Under the pieces are notes generated by a model. It was not told the DNA's origin and did no database searches. It saw only the letters and a list, made by a program, of their open reading frames with translations. This document shows positions 37,276-46,622 of a stretch of DNA of 64,000 nt, one piece after another. The translations under genes were made by a program, and so were the position numbers. This DNA is from VBDM01 sp035499735 (lineage in GTDB: Bacteria; Pseudomonadota; Gammaproteobacteria; Burkholderiales; SG8-39), in the NCBI GenBank assembly GCA_035499735.1, contig DATJYC010000049.1:62001-126000 (forward strand), read 5' to 3'. How positions within the stretch are numbered: the stretch's first letter is position 1; each line of letters begins with the position of its first letter.

Positions 37276-39056
37276 CAGGAAGGCTTCGGCCCGGGCACGC
37301 TCGCGCATTCCTCGAAGATGCGCGCCCGGCATTCTGCGCAGATCGAGCGGTCCAGGCGCGCAAACACGCCTCCGATCGCGTCGCGCTTGCCGTGGAAGAC
37401 CTGCTCGCGGCCGATTTCCGCCATGTAGCCGCCGCGCTCGAGAAGGTCCGCTACGGGCGCTCTCAGGCTGTAGAAGTAGAGCCGCCCGCCCAGCGCGCGG
37501 CGACGTTGCGCCTCGTGGGTGAGCAGCTCAGCGCCCGCCAGGTCGACGAAGTTGATGCTCTTCGACATCAGCAACAGGTGCTTCTGACCCGGATCGTGCT
37601 CCCGCAGCGTGTCGAAGTGCCGCTCGACGTGGCTCTCGGCTCCGAAGTAGATCGGACCCTCGATACGCAGGATCTTGAGCTGCGGGCATTCGACCAGACC
37701 GTCCTCGACCTCGGTCATCTTGCGTCCGGTGTGGCGCGGGTCGGGCACGAGGCTCCTCATGATCGGATGGGAGGTCCGGTTGAGAAAGAGGATCAGGGAG
37801 ACGAGGACGCCGCCGAGAAACGCGAACTCGAGATCGAGCAGCAGGGTCGCGAAGAAGGTGACCGCCAGCACCGCGCCCTCTTCGCGGCTCGTGGCGAGGA
37901 TCTTGCGAATCCGCGGCAGGTCGATCAGGTTCCAGGCGACCAGGAACAACAGGCTCGCCACGACCGCGATCGGCAGGTAGGCGGCGAGCGGCGCCACCGC
38001 GAATAGCAGGAGCACCAGCAGCAACGACGCGAAGATCGCCGACATGGGCGTCTTCGCTCCGGCGTCGTAGTTGATCCCGCAGCGGTTCACCGAGGCGCTC
38101 GTCGGGAACCCGGAGAAGAACGCCGCCGCGACGTTTGCCAATCCCTGAGCGACGAACTCCTGATTGTTGTCCAGGCGCTGTCCCGACTTGAGCGCGATCG
38201 CGTGTGAGATGGAAAGCGCTTGTGTAAGCGACACGAGCGTCACCGCCACGGCGCCGGGGAGGAGGACCTGCAGCGTCGATGCGGAAACCTGCGGGTGCGA
38301 CAGCGGGGGAAGGGCGCCCGGGAGGGCGCCGAGCGTCTTCAGTCCGGTGTGCTCGACGCCCAGCACCCGGTTCAGGAAATAGGCCGCGATGCTGCCCAGG
38401 ATCATGGCAGTCAGCATCGGCGGGATTCTCGGCAATACCCGATGCGAGAGCGCCCCGACGACAAGCGTGCCTGCCGCAACCACGGCGACCCACGGCCGAA
38501 AGTCGCCCAGATGCCTCAGCGTCCCCGCCATCTGCCCGGTGAAAGAGGCGGACGAGGAGCTGATGCCCAGGACGTTGCCGAGCTGGCTCGCGAAGATGAG
38601 GACGCCGAGGGCCGCAGTGAAGCCGACAACGACCGATTTCGACATGAAATTCACCAGCGTCCCGAATCTCAGCAATCCCAGCACGAGCATGATCGCGCCG
38701 GACATGAAAGCCAGCGTGAGCGACAGCTCGACGTAGCGCGGAGTCAGGGGCGTCGCGAGCGGGCTCAGCACGGCGAATACCATCAGGGACACCGCGTTGG
38801 TGGGCCCCGCGACCGCGTGCAGCGACGACCCGAACAGCGCGGCGACGAGCGTCGGCACCATCGCGCAATACAGGCCGTACTCCGGTGGAAGGCCGGCGAG
38901 CGCGGCGAACGCCACGCCCTGGGGCAGCACCACGATCGCGCCGACCAGCCCCGCGACCGCGTCGGCCCGCAGCGTCGTCGCGTCGACGCGACGCCACCAT
39001 TTCAGGAAGGGGAACAGCTGGTGCGCGAGCGGAAGGTTCGTGAAGGGCGAGGACAT
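37275..39056 (-). CDS. SulP-family anion transporter with STAS domain
   Basis: A 593-residue protein. Residues about 10-420 are the SulP membrane domain (LPQGVAFAALAGLPPEYGLYCAMVP is the family signature; GGVLVSLILFLNR near its end). Residues about 435-560 are a cytosolic STAS domain (ILRIEGPIYFGAESHVERHF, NFVDLAGAELLTHEAQRR). A short Cys-containing tail (SICAECRARIFEEC) follows. Members carry sulfate, bicarbonate or dicarboxylates; specificity cannot be assigned. It overlaps the SGNH gene by one base and is divergent from the hyi operon, with a 77-base gap. Confidence 0.92.
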   Translation of the reverse strand: MSSPFTNLPLAHQLFPFLKWWRRVDATTLRADAVAGLVGAIVVLPQGVAFAALAGLPPEYGLYCAMVPTLVAALFGSSLHAVAGPTNAVSLMVFAVLSPLATPLTPRYVELSLTLAFMSGAIMLVLGLLRFGTLVNFMSKSVVVGFTAALGVLIFASQLGNVLGISSSSASFTGQMAGTLRHLGDFRPWVAVVAAGTLVVGALSHRVLPRIPPMLTAMILGSIAAYFLNRVLGVEHTGLKTLGALPGALPPLSHPQVSASTLQVLLPGAVAVTLVSLTQALSISHAIALKSGQRLDNNQEFVAQGLANVAAAFFSGFPTSASVNRCGINYDAGAKTPMSAIFASLLLVLLLFAVAPLAAYLPIAVVASLLFLVAWNLIDLPRIRKILATSREEGAVLAVTFFATLLLDLEFAFLGGVLVSLILFLNRTSHPIMRSLVPDPRHTGRKMTEVEDGLVECPQLKILRIEGPIYFGAESHVERHFDTLREHDPGQKHLLLMSKSINFVDLAGAELLTHEAQRRRALGGRLYFYSLRAPVADLLERGGYMAEIGREQVFHGKRDAIGGVFARLDRSICAECRARIFEECASVPGPKPS

Positions 39057-39133
39057 TGCGTCGGAGCGACTAGCGAAACGATCATGTTATCAAACGCCGT
39101 CCCCGCTTCGCCCGCGTGGTATCCTCCCGGGCC

Positions 39134-39910
39134 GTGCCGAGGTTCAGCGCGAACATCAGCATGCTGTTCGGGGAGGTCGATCTCCCGGCGCGCTTCGCCG
39201 CGGCGTCCCGCGCCGGCTTCAAGGGCGTCGAGATCCAGTTCCCCTACGGCTGGGACAGCGAGGATCTCGCGCAGGCCGCGCGGCGCGCCGGCGTCGAGGT
39301 CGTGCTCATCAACATCCCCGCGGGAGACCCGCAGAAGGGCGACCGCGGCATCGCCTGCCTGCCCTCGCGGGTTGCGGAGTTCCGCGACGGGGTGAGGCGG
39401 GCGATCGCGTACGCCTCGGCGCTGAGGTGCAGGCAGGTGAACTGTCTCGCCGGCATCGCGCCGCCCGGGGCGGGCCGCGCCGCGCTGTGGCGGACCTGCG
39501 TTTCGAATCTGAGGTACGCGGCCGGCGAGCTGGCCCGCTCGGGAATGACCCTGCTCGTCGAGCCGATCAGCACGCACGCGGTGCCGGGCTTCTTCCTCAA
39601 CCGGTCCTCCGACGCGTTCGCGCTCGCGACGGAGGCCGGCGCGGAAAATCTCCGGGTGCAGTACGACCTCTACCACATGCGCATCATGGGGGACGATCTC
39701 GCCGGCGTCATCGGCGCGAACCTCGGCGCGATAGGGCACATGCAGTTCGCCGACGTCCCCGGGCGGCACGAGCCGGGCACGGGAGGGATCGATTTTCCTT
39801 CCCTGTTCCGCCTCGTCGACCGCCTCGGTTACCGCGGCTGGATGGGCGCCGAGTATGTTCCCACGGGAAGGACCGAGGACAGCTTGGCGTGGGCCGAGGA
39901 TTACTTGTAA
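39134..39910 (+). CDS. hyi: Hydroxypyruvate isomerase (Hyi/xylose isomerase-like TIM barrel)
   Basis: A 258-residue TIM-barrel protein beginning RFSANISMLFGE, the typical Hyi N-terminus, with EPISTHAVPGFFL (catalytic Glu), YDLYHMRIMGDDL and GAEYVPTG (second Glu). It interconverts hydroxypyruvate and tartronate semialdehyde in glyoxylate metabolism, or a close relative's ketose. GTG at 39134 is chosen because the family starts here; a start at 39116 is possible. It heads a run with glcD, a barrel protein, glcE and glcF. Confidence 0.88.
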   Translation: MPRFSANISMLFGEVDLPARFAAASRAGFKGVEIQFPYGWDSEDLAQAARRAGVEVVLINIPAGDPQKGDRGIACLPSRVAEFRDGVRRAIAYASALRCRQVNCLAGIAPPGAGRAALWRTCVSNLRYAAGELARSGMTLLVEPISTHAVPGFFLNRSSDAFALATEAGAENLRVQYDLYHMRIMGDDLAGVIGANLGAIGHMQFADVPGRHEPGTGGIDFPSLFRLVDRLGYRGWMGAEYVPTGRTEDSLAWAEDYL

Positions 39911-39919
39911 GCTGCGCCG

Positions 39920-41404
39920 ATGAGCGCCGCCGCCAGCGCGATCGACTTTCTCCGCCAGGCCGAGGTGGCGATGCGATTGCGCCGGCTGCTGCCCGCCGAC
40001 GCGGTGCTCCATTCCGAGGAGGACACGCGCGCCTACGAGTGCGACGGCCTCTCCGCCTACCGGCAGCTGCCGATGGTGGTGGCGCTGCCTTCCACGGAGG
40101 ACGAGGTGCGCGAGGTGCTGCGCGCCTGCAACCAGCTGAAGGTGCCGGTCACCGCGCGCGGCGCGGGCACGGGCCTTTCCGGAGGTGCGCTGCCGCGCGG
40201 CGACGGGGTGCTGCTGTCGCTCGCGCGGATGCGCCGCATCCTCGCGGTGAATCCGCTCGCGCGCACGGCGCGGGTGCAGCCCGGCGTCACCAACCTCGCG
40301 GTCTCCGAGGCCGCCGCCGTCTACGGGCTTTTCTACGCGCCCGATCCGTCCTCGCAGATCGCCTGCTCGATCGGCGGCAACGTCGCCGAGAACTCGGGCG
40401 GCGTGCATTGCGTGAAGTACGGCCTCACGGTGCACAACGTGCTGCGCGTGCGCGCGGTCACCGTGGAAGGCGAGGTCGTCGAGCTCGGGAGCGAGGCGCT
40501 CGACTCGCCGGGCCTGGACGCGCTCGCGGTCATGATCGGCTCGGAGGGCATGCTCGCCGTCGCGACCGAGATCACGGTCAAGCTCCTGCCGAAGCCCGAA
40601 ACGGCCCGGGTCATCCTCGCTTCCTTCGACGACGTCGAGAAGGCCGGCGACGCCGTCGCCGAGGTCATTGCGGCGGGCGTCGTTCCCTCGGGCCTGGAAA
40701 TGATGGACCGGCCGGCGACGCGCGCGGTCGAGGAGTTCGTGCACGCAGGCTACGATCTCGAGGCCGCGGCGCTGCTTCTGTGCGAGGTCGACGGCACGCC
40801 CGAGGAAGTGGAGGAGGGGATCGCCGGCATGAGCGAGGTGCTGCGGCGCTGCGGCGCGACCGCGCTCCGCGTCTCGGGATCGGAAGCCGAGCGCCAGAGA
40901 TTCTGGGCGGGCCGCAAGGCCGCCTTTCCCGCGGTCGGCCGCATCTCGCCCGACTACTACTGCATGGACGGGACGATCCCGCGGAAGAAGCTCGGCGAGA
41001 TCCTCGGCTTCATCGGCGACATGGAGAAGAAATACGGGCTTCGCTGCCCCAACGTGTTCCACGCGGGCGACGGCAACCTGCATCCCCTGATCCTCTTCGA
41101 CGCGAACAACCCCGACGAGCTCGACCGGACCGAGCGCTTCGCGGGCGAGGTGCTGGAGAAATGCATCGAGGTGGGGGGCACCATCACCGGCGAGCACGGC
41201 GTGGGCGTGGAGAAGATCAACCAGATGTGCGTGCAGTTCGGCAAGGGCGAGATCGAGCGCTTCGAGGGCTTGAAGCGCGCGTTCGACCCCGAGGGCCTGC
41301 TCAACCCGGGCAAGAACATCCCCACGCTGCACCGCTGCGCGGAGTTCGGCCGCATGCGCGTGAAGGGCGGGCGGCTGCCGCATCCGGAGCTGCCGAGATT
41401 CTAG
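39920..41404 (+). CDS. glcD: Glycolate oxidase FAD subunit GlcD
   Basis: A 494-residue flavoprotein with a PCMH FAD-binding domain (about residues 50-235: VPVTARGAGTGLSGGALP, NVAENSGGVHCVKYG) and a C-terminal FAD-oxidase domain ending with NVFHAGDGNLHP, GEHGVGVEKI and FDPEGLLNPGKNI. It oxidises glycolate to glyoxylate together with GlcE and GlcF. Close D-lactate dehydrogenases look similar, but the neighbours support GlcD. It starts nine bases after hyi. Confidence 0.95.
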   Translation: MSAAASAIDFLRQAEVAMRLRRLLPADAVLHSEEDTRAYECDGLSAYRQLPMVVALPSTEDEVREVLRACNQLKVPVTARGAGTGLSGGALPRGDGVLLSLARMRRILAVNPLARTARVQPGVTNLAVSEAAAVYGLFYAPDPSSQIACSIGGNVAENSGGVHCVKYGLTVHNVLRVRAVTVEGEVVELGSEALDSPGLDALAVMIGSEGMLAVATEITVKLLPKPETARVILASFDDVEKAGDAVAEVIAAGVVPSGLEMMDRPATRAVEEFVHAGYDLEAAALLLCEVDGTPEEVEEGIAGMSEVLRRCGATALRVSGSEAERQRFWAGRKAAFPAVGRISPDYYCMDGTIPRKKLGEILGFIGDMEKKYGLRCPNVFHAGDGNLHPLILFDANNPDELDRTERFAGEVLEKCIEVGGTITGEHGVGVEKINQMCVQFGKGEIERFEGLKRAFDPEGLLNPGKNIPTLHRCAEFGRMRVKGGRLPHPELPRF

Positions 41405-41406
41405 GC

Positions 41407-42186
41407 GTGCGCGCACGCCGCGCGCTCGGGCCGGCGCTTCTCGCAGCGTGCGCGTTCGCGTCCCCGGGCGCGCTCGCGATCCAGGACGAGATCCAGGTGT
41501 ATACCGACGACCTCGACGAGAAAGGCGAGAGCGGAGTGGAGATCCACATCAACACCACGCCGAGCGGCAGGAGCACGCCCGACTACGCGGGAGAGGTTCC
41601 TCCCTACCATGGGGTCCGCTTCACGCCCGAGTTCTCCTGGGGCCTGGGCCACGGCTTCGACTGGGGCCTGTACCTTCCGTCGACGACGGACGCGGACGGG
41701 CACTATCATTTCGGGGGCGCGAAGCTGCGGGTGAAGTGGCTGCCGATTCGCGCCGCCGAAGGCGGGGCGGGGTGGTACGCCGGGATCAACAACGAGGTCT
41801 CGAGCCTCAACAAGGCGTTCTCGGACTCGCGCTGGAACGACGAGGTGCGCATCATGGGCGGCTACCGCGGGGCCGACTGGCTGATCGGCGTGAACCCCAT
41901 CCTCGAGTGGGGCCTGTCTCCCGGCTTCCGCGGCAGCCCCGACGTGACGCTCGCCTTCAAGGCCGTGCACGACGTGGTCCTGGGGTTCGCGCTCGGCGTC
42001 GAGTATTACCAGGACATCGGCACCCTCGCGGACCGGCTGCCGCACGACGAGCAGAACCGCACGCTGTACGCCGTCATGGAGATCGAGCGCAAGGCCTGGT
42101 CGCTGAACTTCGGCGTCGGGCGCGGCCTGACGCCCGCGACCGACGACTGGACGGTCAAGACCATCCTCGGCGTCTCCTTCAACTAG
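41407..42186 (+). CDS. Predicted outer-membrane protein inside the glycolate operon, unknown function
   Basis: A 259-residue protein with a signal peptide (ending near ALAIQD, residue 24) and then alternating short strands rich in Gly, Trp and Tyr (FTPEFSWGLGHGFDWGLYLP, VGRGLTPATDDW), ending ILGVSFN, compatible with an 8-12-strand barrel. GTG start at 41407, two bases after the glcD stop, and its own stop is two bases before glcE, so it is locked into the operon. I recognise a widespread uncharacterised type but no named family. A role as a porin for small organic acids is possible and is inference only. Confidence 0.75.
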   Translation: MRARRALGPALLAACAFASPGALAIQDEIQVYTDDLDEKGESGVEIHINTTPSGRSTPDYAGEVPPYHGVRFTPEFSWGLGHGFDWGLYLPSTTDADGHYHFGGAKLRVKWLPIRAAEGGAGWYAGINNEVSSLNKAFSDSRWNDEVRIMGGYRGADWLIGVNPILEWGLSPGFRGSPDVTLAFKAVHDVVLGFALGVEYYQDIGTLADRLPHDEQNRTLYAVMEIERKAWSLNFGVGRGLTPATDDWTVKTILGVSFN

Positions 42187-42188
42187 GC

Positions 42189-43265
42189 ATGGAGGCGGCG
42201 CTGCATAGGCTCTCCGAGACGGTGCGCGAAGCCGGACGCTCGGGGCGCGCGTTGCGCATCCGCGGCGGCGGGACGAAGGATTTCTACGGCCAGGCGCTCG
42301 AAGGCGAGGTGCTCGACACGCGCGGGCATTCGGGGATCGTCGCGTACGAGCCCTCGGAGCTGGTGATCACCGCGCGCTGCGGAACGGGCCTTGCCGAGCT
42401 CGAGGCGGCGATGCGCGGGCGCGGGCAGCAGTTCGCCTTCGAGCCGCCTCATTTCGGGGATGCGGCCACGGTCGGCGGCGCGGTGGCCGCGGGGCTTTCC
42501 GGGCCCGGACGCGCCGCCGCGGGCGCGCTGCGCGACTTCGTGCTCGGCGTGAAGCTGATGGACGGCCGCGGCGAGGCGCTCAGCTTCGGCGGCCGGGTCA
42601 TGAAGAACGTCGCCGGCTTCGACGTCTCGCGCCTGGTGGCGGGCTCGCTCGGCACGCTCGGGATCATCCTCGAGGTGTCCCTGAAGACCGCGCCGTTGCC
42701 GGTGGCCGAGGCGACGCTCAGGCTGGAGCTGCCCGAGGACCGCGCGATAGAGCAGCTCAACCGCTGGGCGGGCAGGCCCCTGCCGATCAGCGCCAGCGCG
42801 TGGAACGACGGGGCGCTGACGCTGCGGCTTTCCGGCGCCGCGGCGGCGGTCAGGGAAGCCGCCGGGAGAATCGGCGGCGCGCGCGTGGAGGACGCGCAGG
42901 CCTCGGGATTCTGGAGCGGTATCCGCGAGCACACCGACCGCTTCTTCAGGGGCGCAGTCGAAAATGAGGCTCCGCTATGGCGCATCTCCGTGCCCTCCGC
43001 CGCTCCACCGCTCAAGCTCCACGGCGAGCAGCTGATCGAGTGGGGCGGGGCGTTGCGCTGGCTCGCCTCGCACGCCGACGCGCGCACGGTGCGCGAGGCG
43101 GCCGGCCGTGCGGGCGGCCACGCCACCCTGTTCCGCGGCGGCGACAAGTCGGCCGGTGTGTTCCAGCCGCTCGCGCCCGCGCTCATGACGATTCACAGGC
43201 GGCTCAAGCAGGAGTTCGATCCGCAGGGAATCTTCAACCGCGGCCGCATGTATCCGGATCTGTGA
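42189..43265 (+). CDS. glcE: Glycolate oxidase subunit GlcE
   Basis: A 358-residue protein with a reduced PCMH FAD-binding domain (about residues 15-190: RIRGGGTKDFYG, GDAATVGGAVAAGLSG, VMKNVAGFDVSRL, GSLGTLGIILEV) and a short C-terminal half ending FDPQGIFNRGRMYPDL. GlcE is the second flavin-domain subunit of the membrane-associated glycolate oxidase. Length matches the family (about 350). Confidence 0.95.
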   Translation: MEAALHRLSETVREAGRSGRALRIRGGGTKDFYGQALEGEVLDTRGHSGIVAYEPSELVITARCGTGLAELEAAMRGRGQQFAFEPPHFGDAATVGGAVAAGLSGPGRAAAGALRDFVLGVKLMDGRGEALSFGGRVMKNVAGFDVSRLVAGSLGTLGIILEVSLKTAPLPVAEATLRLELPEDRAIEQLNRWAGRPLPISASAWNDGALTLRLSGAAAAVREAAGRIGGARVEDAQASGFWSGIREHTDRFFRGAVENEAPLWRISVPSAAPPLKLHGEQLIEWGGALRWLASHADARTVREAAGRAGGHATLFRGGDKSAGVFQPLAPALMTIHRRLKQEFDPQGIFNRGRMYPDL

Positions 43266-43275
43266 CGAGAAGCTG

Positions 43276-44499
43276 ATGCAGACGGCGCTGGCAGATTTCA
43301 TCAAGGGCACGCCCGAGGGCATCGAGGCCGACGCCATCCTCAGGAAGTGCGTGCACTGCGGCTTCTGCACCGCGACCTGCCCGACCTACCTGCTGCTCGG
43401 AGACGAGAACGACGGCCCGCGGGGCCGCATCTACCTGATCAAGCAGGCGCTCGAGGGCCACGAGGTCACCGACAAGACGCGCCTGCACCTGGACCGCTGC
43501 CTCACCTGCCGCGCCTGCGAGACCACCTGCCCGTCGGGCGTTCAGTACGGGCGCCTGCTCGACATCGGGCGCAGGCTCGTCGAGGAGAGGACCGCGCGTC
43601 CGATCGAGGAGAGCGTCAAGCGCCGGCTGATCGCCGAGGCGCTTCCGCGCCGCTGGCTGTTCGGCTTTGTTCTGCTGCTTGGACGTCTCGCGCGACCGCT
43701 CCTGCCGCGCGGGCTTGCGGAGAAGATCCCGGCCTCGATTCCCGAGGCCGGCGACTGGCCCGCGCCGCGCCACGCGAGAAGGATGCTCGCGCTCGCCGGC
43801 TGCGTTCAGCCTTCGCTTTCGCCGGATATCAATGCGGCGGCCGCCCGCGTGCTCGACCGGATCGGCATCTCGCTCGTCGAGGCCCCCGGCGCCGGCTGCT
43901 GCGGCGCGCTGCGCTTCCACGTCGGCTACCAGGAGCGCGGCCTCGCCGACATGCGCGCCCTGATCGACCGCTGGTGGCCGCACGTCGAGGCGGGCGTCGA
44001 AGCGATCGTCATGACCGCAAGCGGCTGCGGCGCGGTGGTGAAGGAGTACGGGCACCTGCTCCGCGACGATCCGGCGTACGCCCAAAAGGCCGCGAGAATC
44101 AGCGCCATGACGCGCGACCTCGGCGAGGTTCTCGCCGGCGAGATGGAGCGCATCGCGCCCCTGCTTGGGAAGAAGGGCGGGCGCATCGCCTTTCATCCGC
44201 CGTGCACCCTGCAGCACGGGCAGCGCCTGCGCGGCGTAACCGAGAAGCTGCTCGCCGACGCGGGATTCGATCTCGCGCCCGTTCCGGACGCGCACCTGTG
44301 CTGCGGCTCGGCGGGAACGTATTCGATCCTCGAGCCCGAGCTCGCCGGGCAGCTGAGGGCGAACAAGCTTGTGGCGCTCGCCTCGGGCGGCCCGGAGATG
44401 ATCGCGACCGCGAACATCGGCTGTCTCGCGCACCTGCAGGCCGGGACGAGCCTGCCGGTCAGGCACTGGATCGTCGCCCTCGAAGCCCGTCTCCGGTGA
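43276..44499 (+). CDS. glcF: Glycolate oxidase iron-sulfur subunit GlcF
   Basis: A 407-residue protein with two [4Fe-4S] ferredoxin motifs, CVHCGFCTATCP (Cys25, 28, 31, 35) and CLTCRACETTCP (Cys75, 78, 81, 85), followed by two CCG domains (GAGCCGALRFH and LCCGSAGTYSI with their preceding partners). It passes electrons from the flavin subunits to the respiratory chain. It ends the operon; the next promoter region precedes the response regulator. Confidence 0.96.
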   Translation: MQTALADFIKGTPEGIEADAILRKCVHCGFCTATCPTYLLLGDENDGPRGRIYLIKQALEGHEVTDKTRLHLDRCLTCRACETTCPSGVQYGRLLDIGRRLVEERTARPIEESVKRRLIAEALPRRWLFGFVLLLGRLARPLLPRGLAEKIPASIPEAGDWPAPRHARRMLALAGCVQPSLSPDINAAAARVLDRIGISLVEAPGAGCCGALRFHVGYQERGLADMRALIDRWWPHVEAGVEAIVMTASGCGAVVKEYGHLLRDDPAYAQKAARISAMTRDLGEVLAGEMERIAPLLGKKGGRIAFHPPCTLQHGQRLRGVTEKLLADAGFDLAPVPDAHLCCGSAGTYSILEPELAGQLRANKLVALASGGPEMIATANIGCLAHLQAGTSLPVRHWIVALEARLR

Positions 44500-44538
44500 A
44501 TCCGTCATAATGGCGCCCGCTTCCCGGGGGAGCGCGAG

Positions 44539-45234
44539 ATGAAGATATTGGTGGTCGAGGACGACACGGTGCTGGCGGCGGCGCTGACGCGGGCGCTCAG
44601 CCAGGCCGCGTACACCGTCGACCTCGTCGAGGACGGCGAGGAAGCCAACCGCGTGCTCGACGCCAACACCTACGATCTCGTCGTGCTCGACATCGCGCTC
44701 CCCAAGCTCGACGGCATGGCCGTGCTTCGGCGGCTGCGCGACCGTCGCTCTCACGTTCCCGTCCTCATCCTCACCGCGCGTGACACGCTGGAGGACCGGG
44801 TCGCAGGTCTCGACCTGGGAGCCGACGACTACCTGACCAAGCCTTTCGACCTTCCCGAGTTCGAGGCGCGGGTGCGCGCGCAGATACGGCGTGGTCACTA
44901 CAACGCGGGCACCAGCATGACGCACGGCGGGCTGCGCTTCGACACCGCCGGGCGGCGACTCTTCCACGACGACGAGCCGATCGAGCTGTCGGCGCGCGAG
45001 CTGGCGGTGATCGAGCTGCTGCTGTCGCGGCAGGGACGTGTGGTGAGCAAGGAGCAGATGATCGACCACTTGTTCGGCTTCGGCGACGACGTCGGCACGA
45101 ACGCGATCGAGGTCTACGTCCATCGCGTGCGCAAGAAGCTCGAGCCCTTCGGCATCGATATCCGCACCGTGCGCGGCATGGGCTACCTGCTCGACAAGGC
45201 GGCGAGCGACAAGGCTTCCCGACAAGGTCAATGA
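44539..45234 (+). CDS. OmpR-family response regulator (QseB/TctD/PmrA-like)
   Basis: A 231-residue regulator: receiver domain 1-about 115 with acidic E7/D8/D9, phosphoacceptor D51 (VVLDIALPK), T79 and K101, then a winged-helix DNA-binding domain (about 130-225) with SARELAVIELLLSRQGRVVSKEQM and the recognition helix region TNAIEVYVHRVRKKL. It overlaps the kinase gene by four bases. The 11-bp-phased repeat array after the kinase gene is a likely target of this protein (inference). Confidence 0.94.
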   Translation: MKILVVEDDTVLAAALTRALSQAAYTVDLVEDGEEANRVLDANTYDLVVLDIALPKLDGMAVLRRLRDRRSHVPVLILTARDTLEDRVAGLDLGADDYLTKPFDLPEFEARVRAQIRRGHYNAGTSMTHGGLRFDTAGRRLFHDDEPIELSARELAVIELLLSRQGRVVSKEQMIDHLFGFGDDVGTNAIEVYVHRVRKKLEPFGIDIRTVRGMGYLLDKAASDKASRQGQ

Positions 45235-46622
45235 CCGGACCCAAGGCCACTCTGCGCAGGAAGCTGCTGCGCTGGCTGCTGATCCCGCTGTCGCTGCTGT
45301 TCCTCGTCGACGCCGCCGGGAGCTGGTTCATCGCCGCGCGCCTGTCGGGCCGCGTCTACGACAACGAGCTGATGGAGATCGCCCGCGAGCTCGCGCTGCA
45401 CGTGAAGCGCTCGGGGGCGAAGCTCACCTGGGACCTCGAGAGCGACGCCGAGCGTACGCTGCTGCTCGACCAGTACGACAAGGTCTACTACTCGGTGCAC
45501 GGCCCCGCCGGGCAGGTCGTTGCCGGAGACGCCGCCCTCGACGGGCCGGCCGCGGCCCCGGCGGGCGCGTCGGACTTCTACGACAGTGAGCTGCACGGGG
45601 AGCCGGTCCGCGTGGCGCTCCTGCGCACCGGCGACGGCGCGGGGGCGCCGGTCCCGCAGGCGACGGTGGAGGTGGCCGAGACGCTGACGAAGCGACGCGC
45701 GCTGGCGGAGGAGATCTTCATCGACGTGACCCTCCCGCAGCTGCTCCTCATTCTCATCGCGGGCGCTCTGGTGTGGATGGGCGTGGCGCGCGGCCTCTCG
45801 CCGCTGAGCCACCTGCGGCAGGCCGTGGCGGCGCGGTCGCACCTGGACCTGAGCCCCGTCGCGCCGCTGGCCGACGTGCCGGGCGAGGTCCACCCGCTCC
45901 TGCAGGCGATCAACGACCTCATGGCACGCCTGGACGAAGTGCTCACGTTCCAGAACCGCTTCATTGCCGATGCCGCACACCAGTTGCGTACGCCGGTCGC
46001 GGGCTTGAAGGCGCATATCGAGGTCGCGCTGCGCGAGGACGATCCGGCGCAGACGCGGCAGGCGCTCGCGCACCTGTACACGGCGGTCGAGCGAATGTCG
46101 CGCCTGGTGTCGCAGCTCCTGTCGCTCGCGCGCAACGAGCCCAGCGGGGTGAAGAAGCTCGAGCTCGCGCCGCTCGACCTGAGCCGGCTGGTGTTCGAAA
46201 CGACGATGGAATGGGTGCCCGAGGCGTACAAGAAGGACATCGACCTGGGATTCGAGGGCGCCGAGCCGCACGTCACGATCAAAGGCGACGCGCTGCGCCT
46301 GACCGAGCTCGTCAACAACCTGCTCGACAACGCGATCCGCTACAGCCGGCGGGGTGGAAGGGTCACGGTGAGGGTCCTGCCGCATCCCCGGCCGGGCGTG
46401 TCGATCAGCGACGATGGGCCGAGCATCCCCGTCGAGGAGCGGCAGCGCGTCTTCGAGCGCTTCCATCGGCTGCTCGGCAGCCACGCCGACGGCAGCGGCC
46501 TCGGACTGGCGATCGTGCGCGAGATTGCGACGCTCCACCACGCGGAGATCACTCTTGACGACGACACCGACGGCGTGGGCAACACGTTCACGGTGGCATT
46601 CCCCGACCCGCAAGCGACGTAA
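45231..46622 (+). CDS. Two-component sensor histidine kinase (TctE/QseC-like)
   Basis: A 463-residue membrane kinase: transmembrane helix 1 (about 11-35), a periplasmic 2CSK_N-type sensor (36-165), helix 2 (166-186), a HAMP-like linker, DHp domain with H-box FIADAAHQLRTP (His250), and ATPase domain with N-box LTELVNNLLDNAIRYS and G boxes DDGPSIPVEE and GSGLGLAIV. The first G box has Ser where most kinases have Gly (usually DNGPGI), which may tune activity. Signal unknown. Its stop codon lies inside the first unit of the repeat array. Confidence 0.93.
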   Translation: MTGPKATLRRKLLRWLLIPLSLLFLVDAAGSWFIAARLSGRVYDNELMEIARELALHVKRSGAKLTWDLESDAERTLLLDQYDKVYYSVHGPAGQVVAGDAALDGPAAAPAGASDFYDSELHGEPVRVALLRTGDGAGAPVPQATVEVAETLTKRRALAEEIFIDVTLPQLLLILIAGALVWMGVARGLSPLSHLRQAVAARSHLDLSPVAPLADVPGEVHPLLQAINDLMARLDEVLTFQNRFIADAAHQLRTPVAGLKAHIEVALREDDPAQTRQALAHLYTAVERMSRLVSQLLSLARNEPSGVKKLELAPLDLSRLVFETTMEWVPEAYKKDIDLGFEGAEPHVTIKGDALRLTELVNNLLDNAIRYSRRGGRVTVRVLPHPRPGVSISDDGPSIPVEERQRVFERFHRLLGSHADGSGLGLAIVREIATLHHAEITLDDDTDGVGNTFTVAFPDPQAT

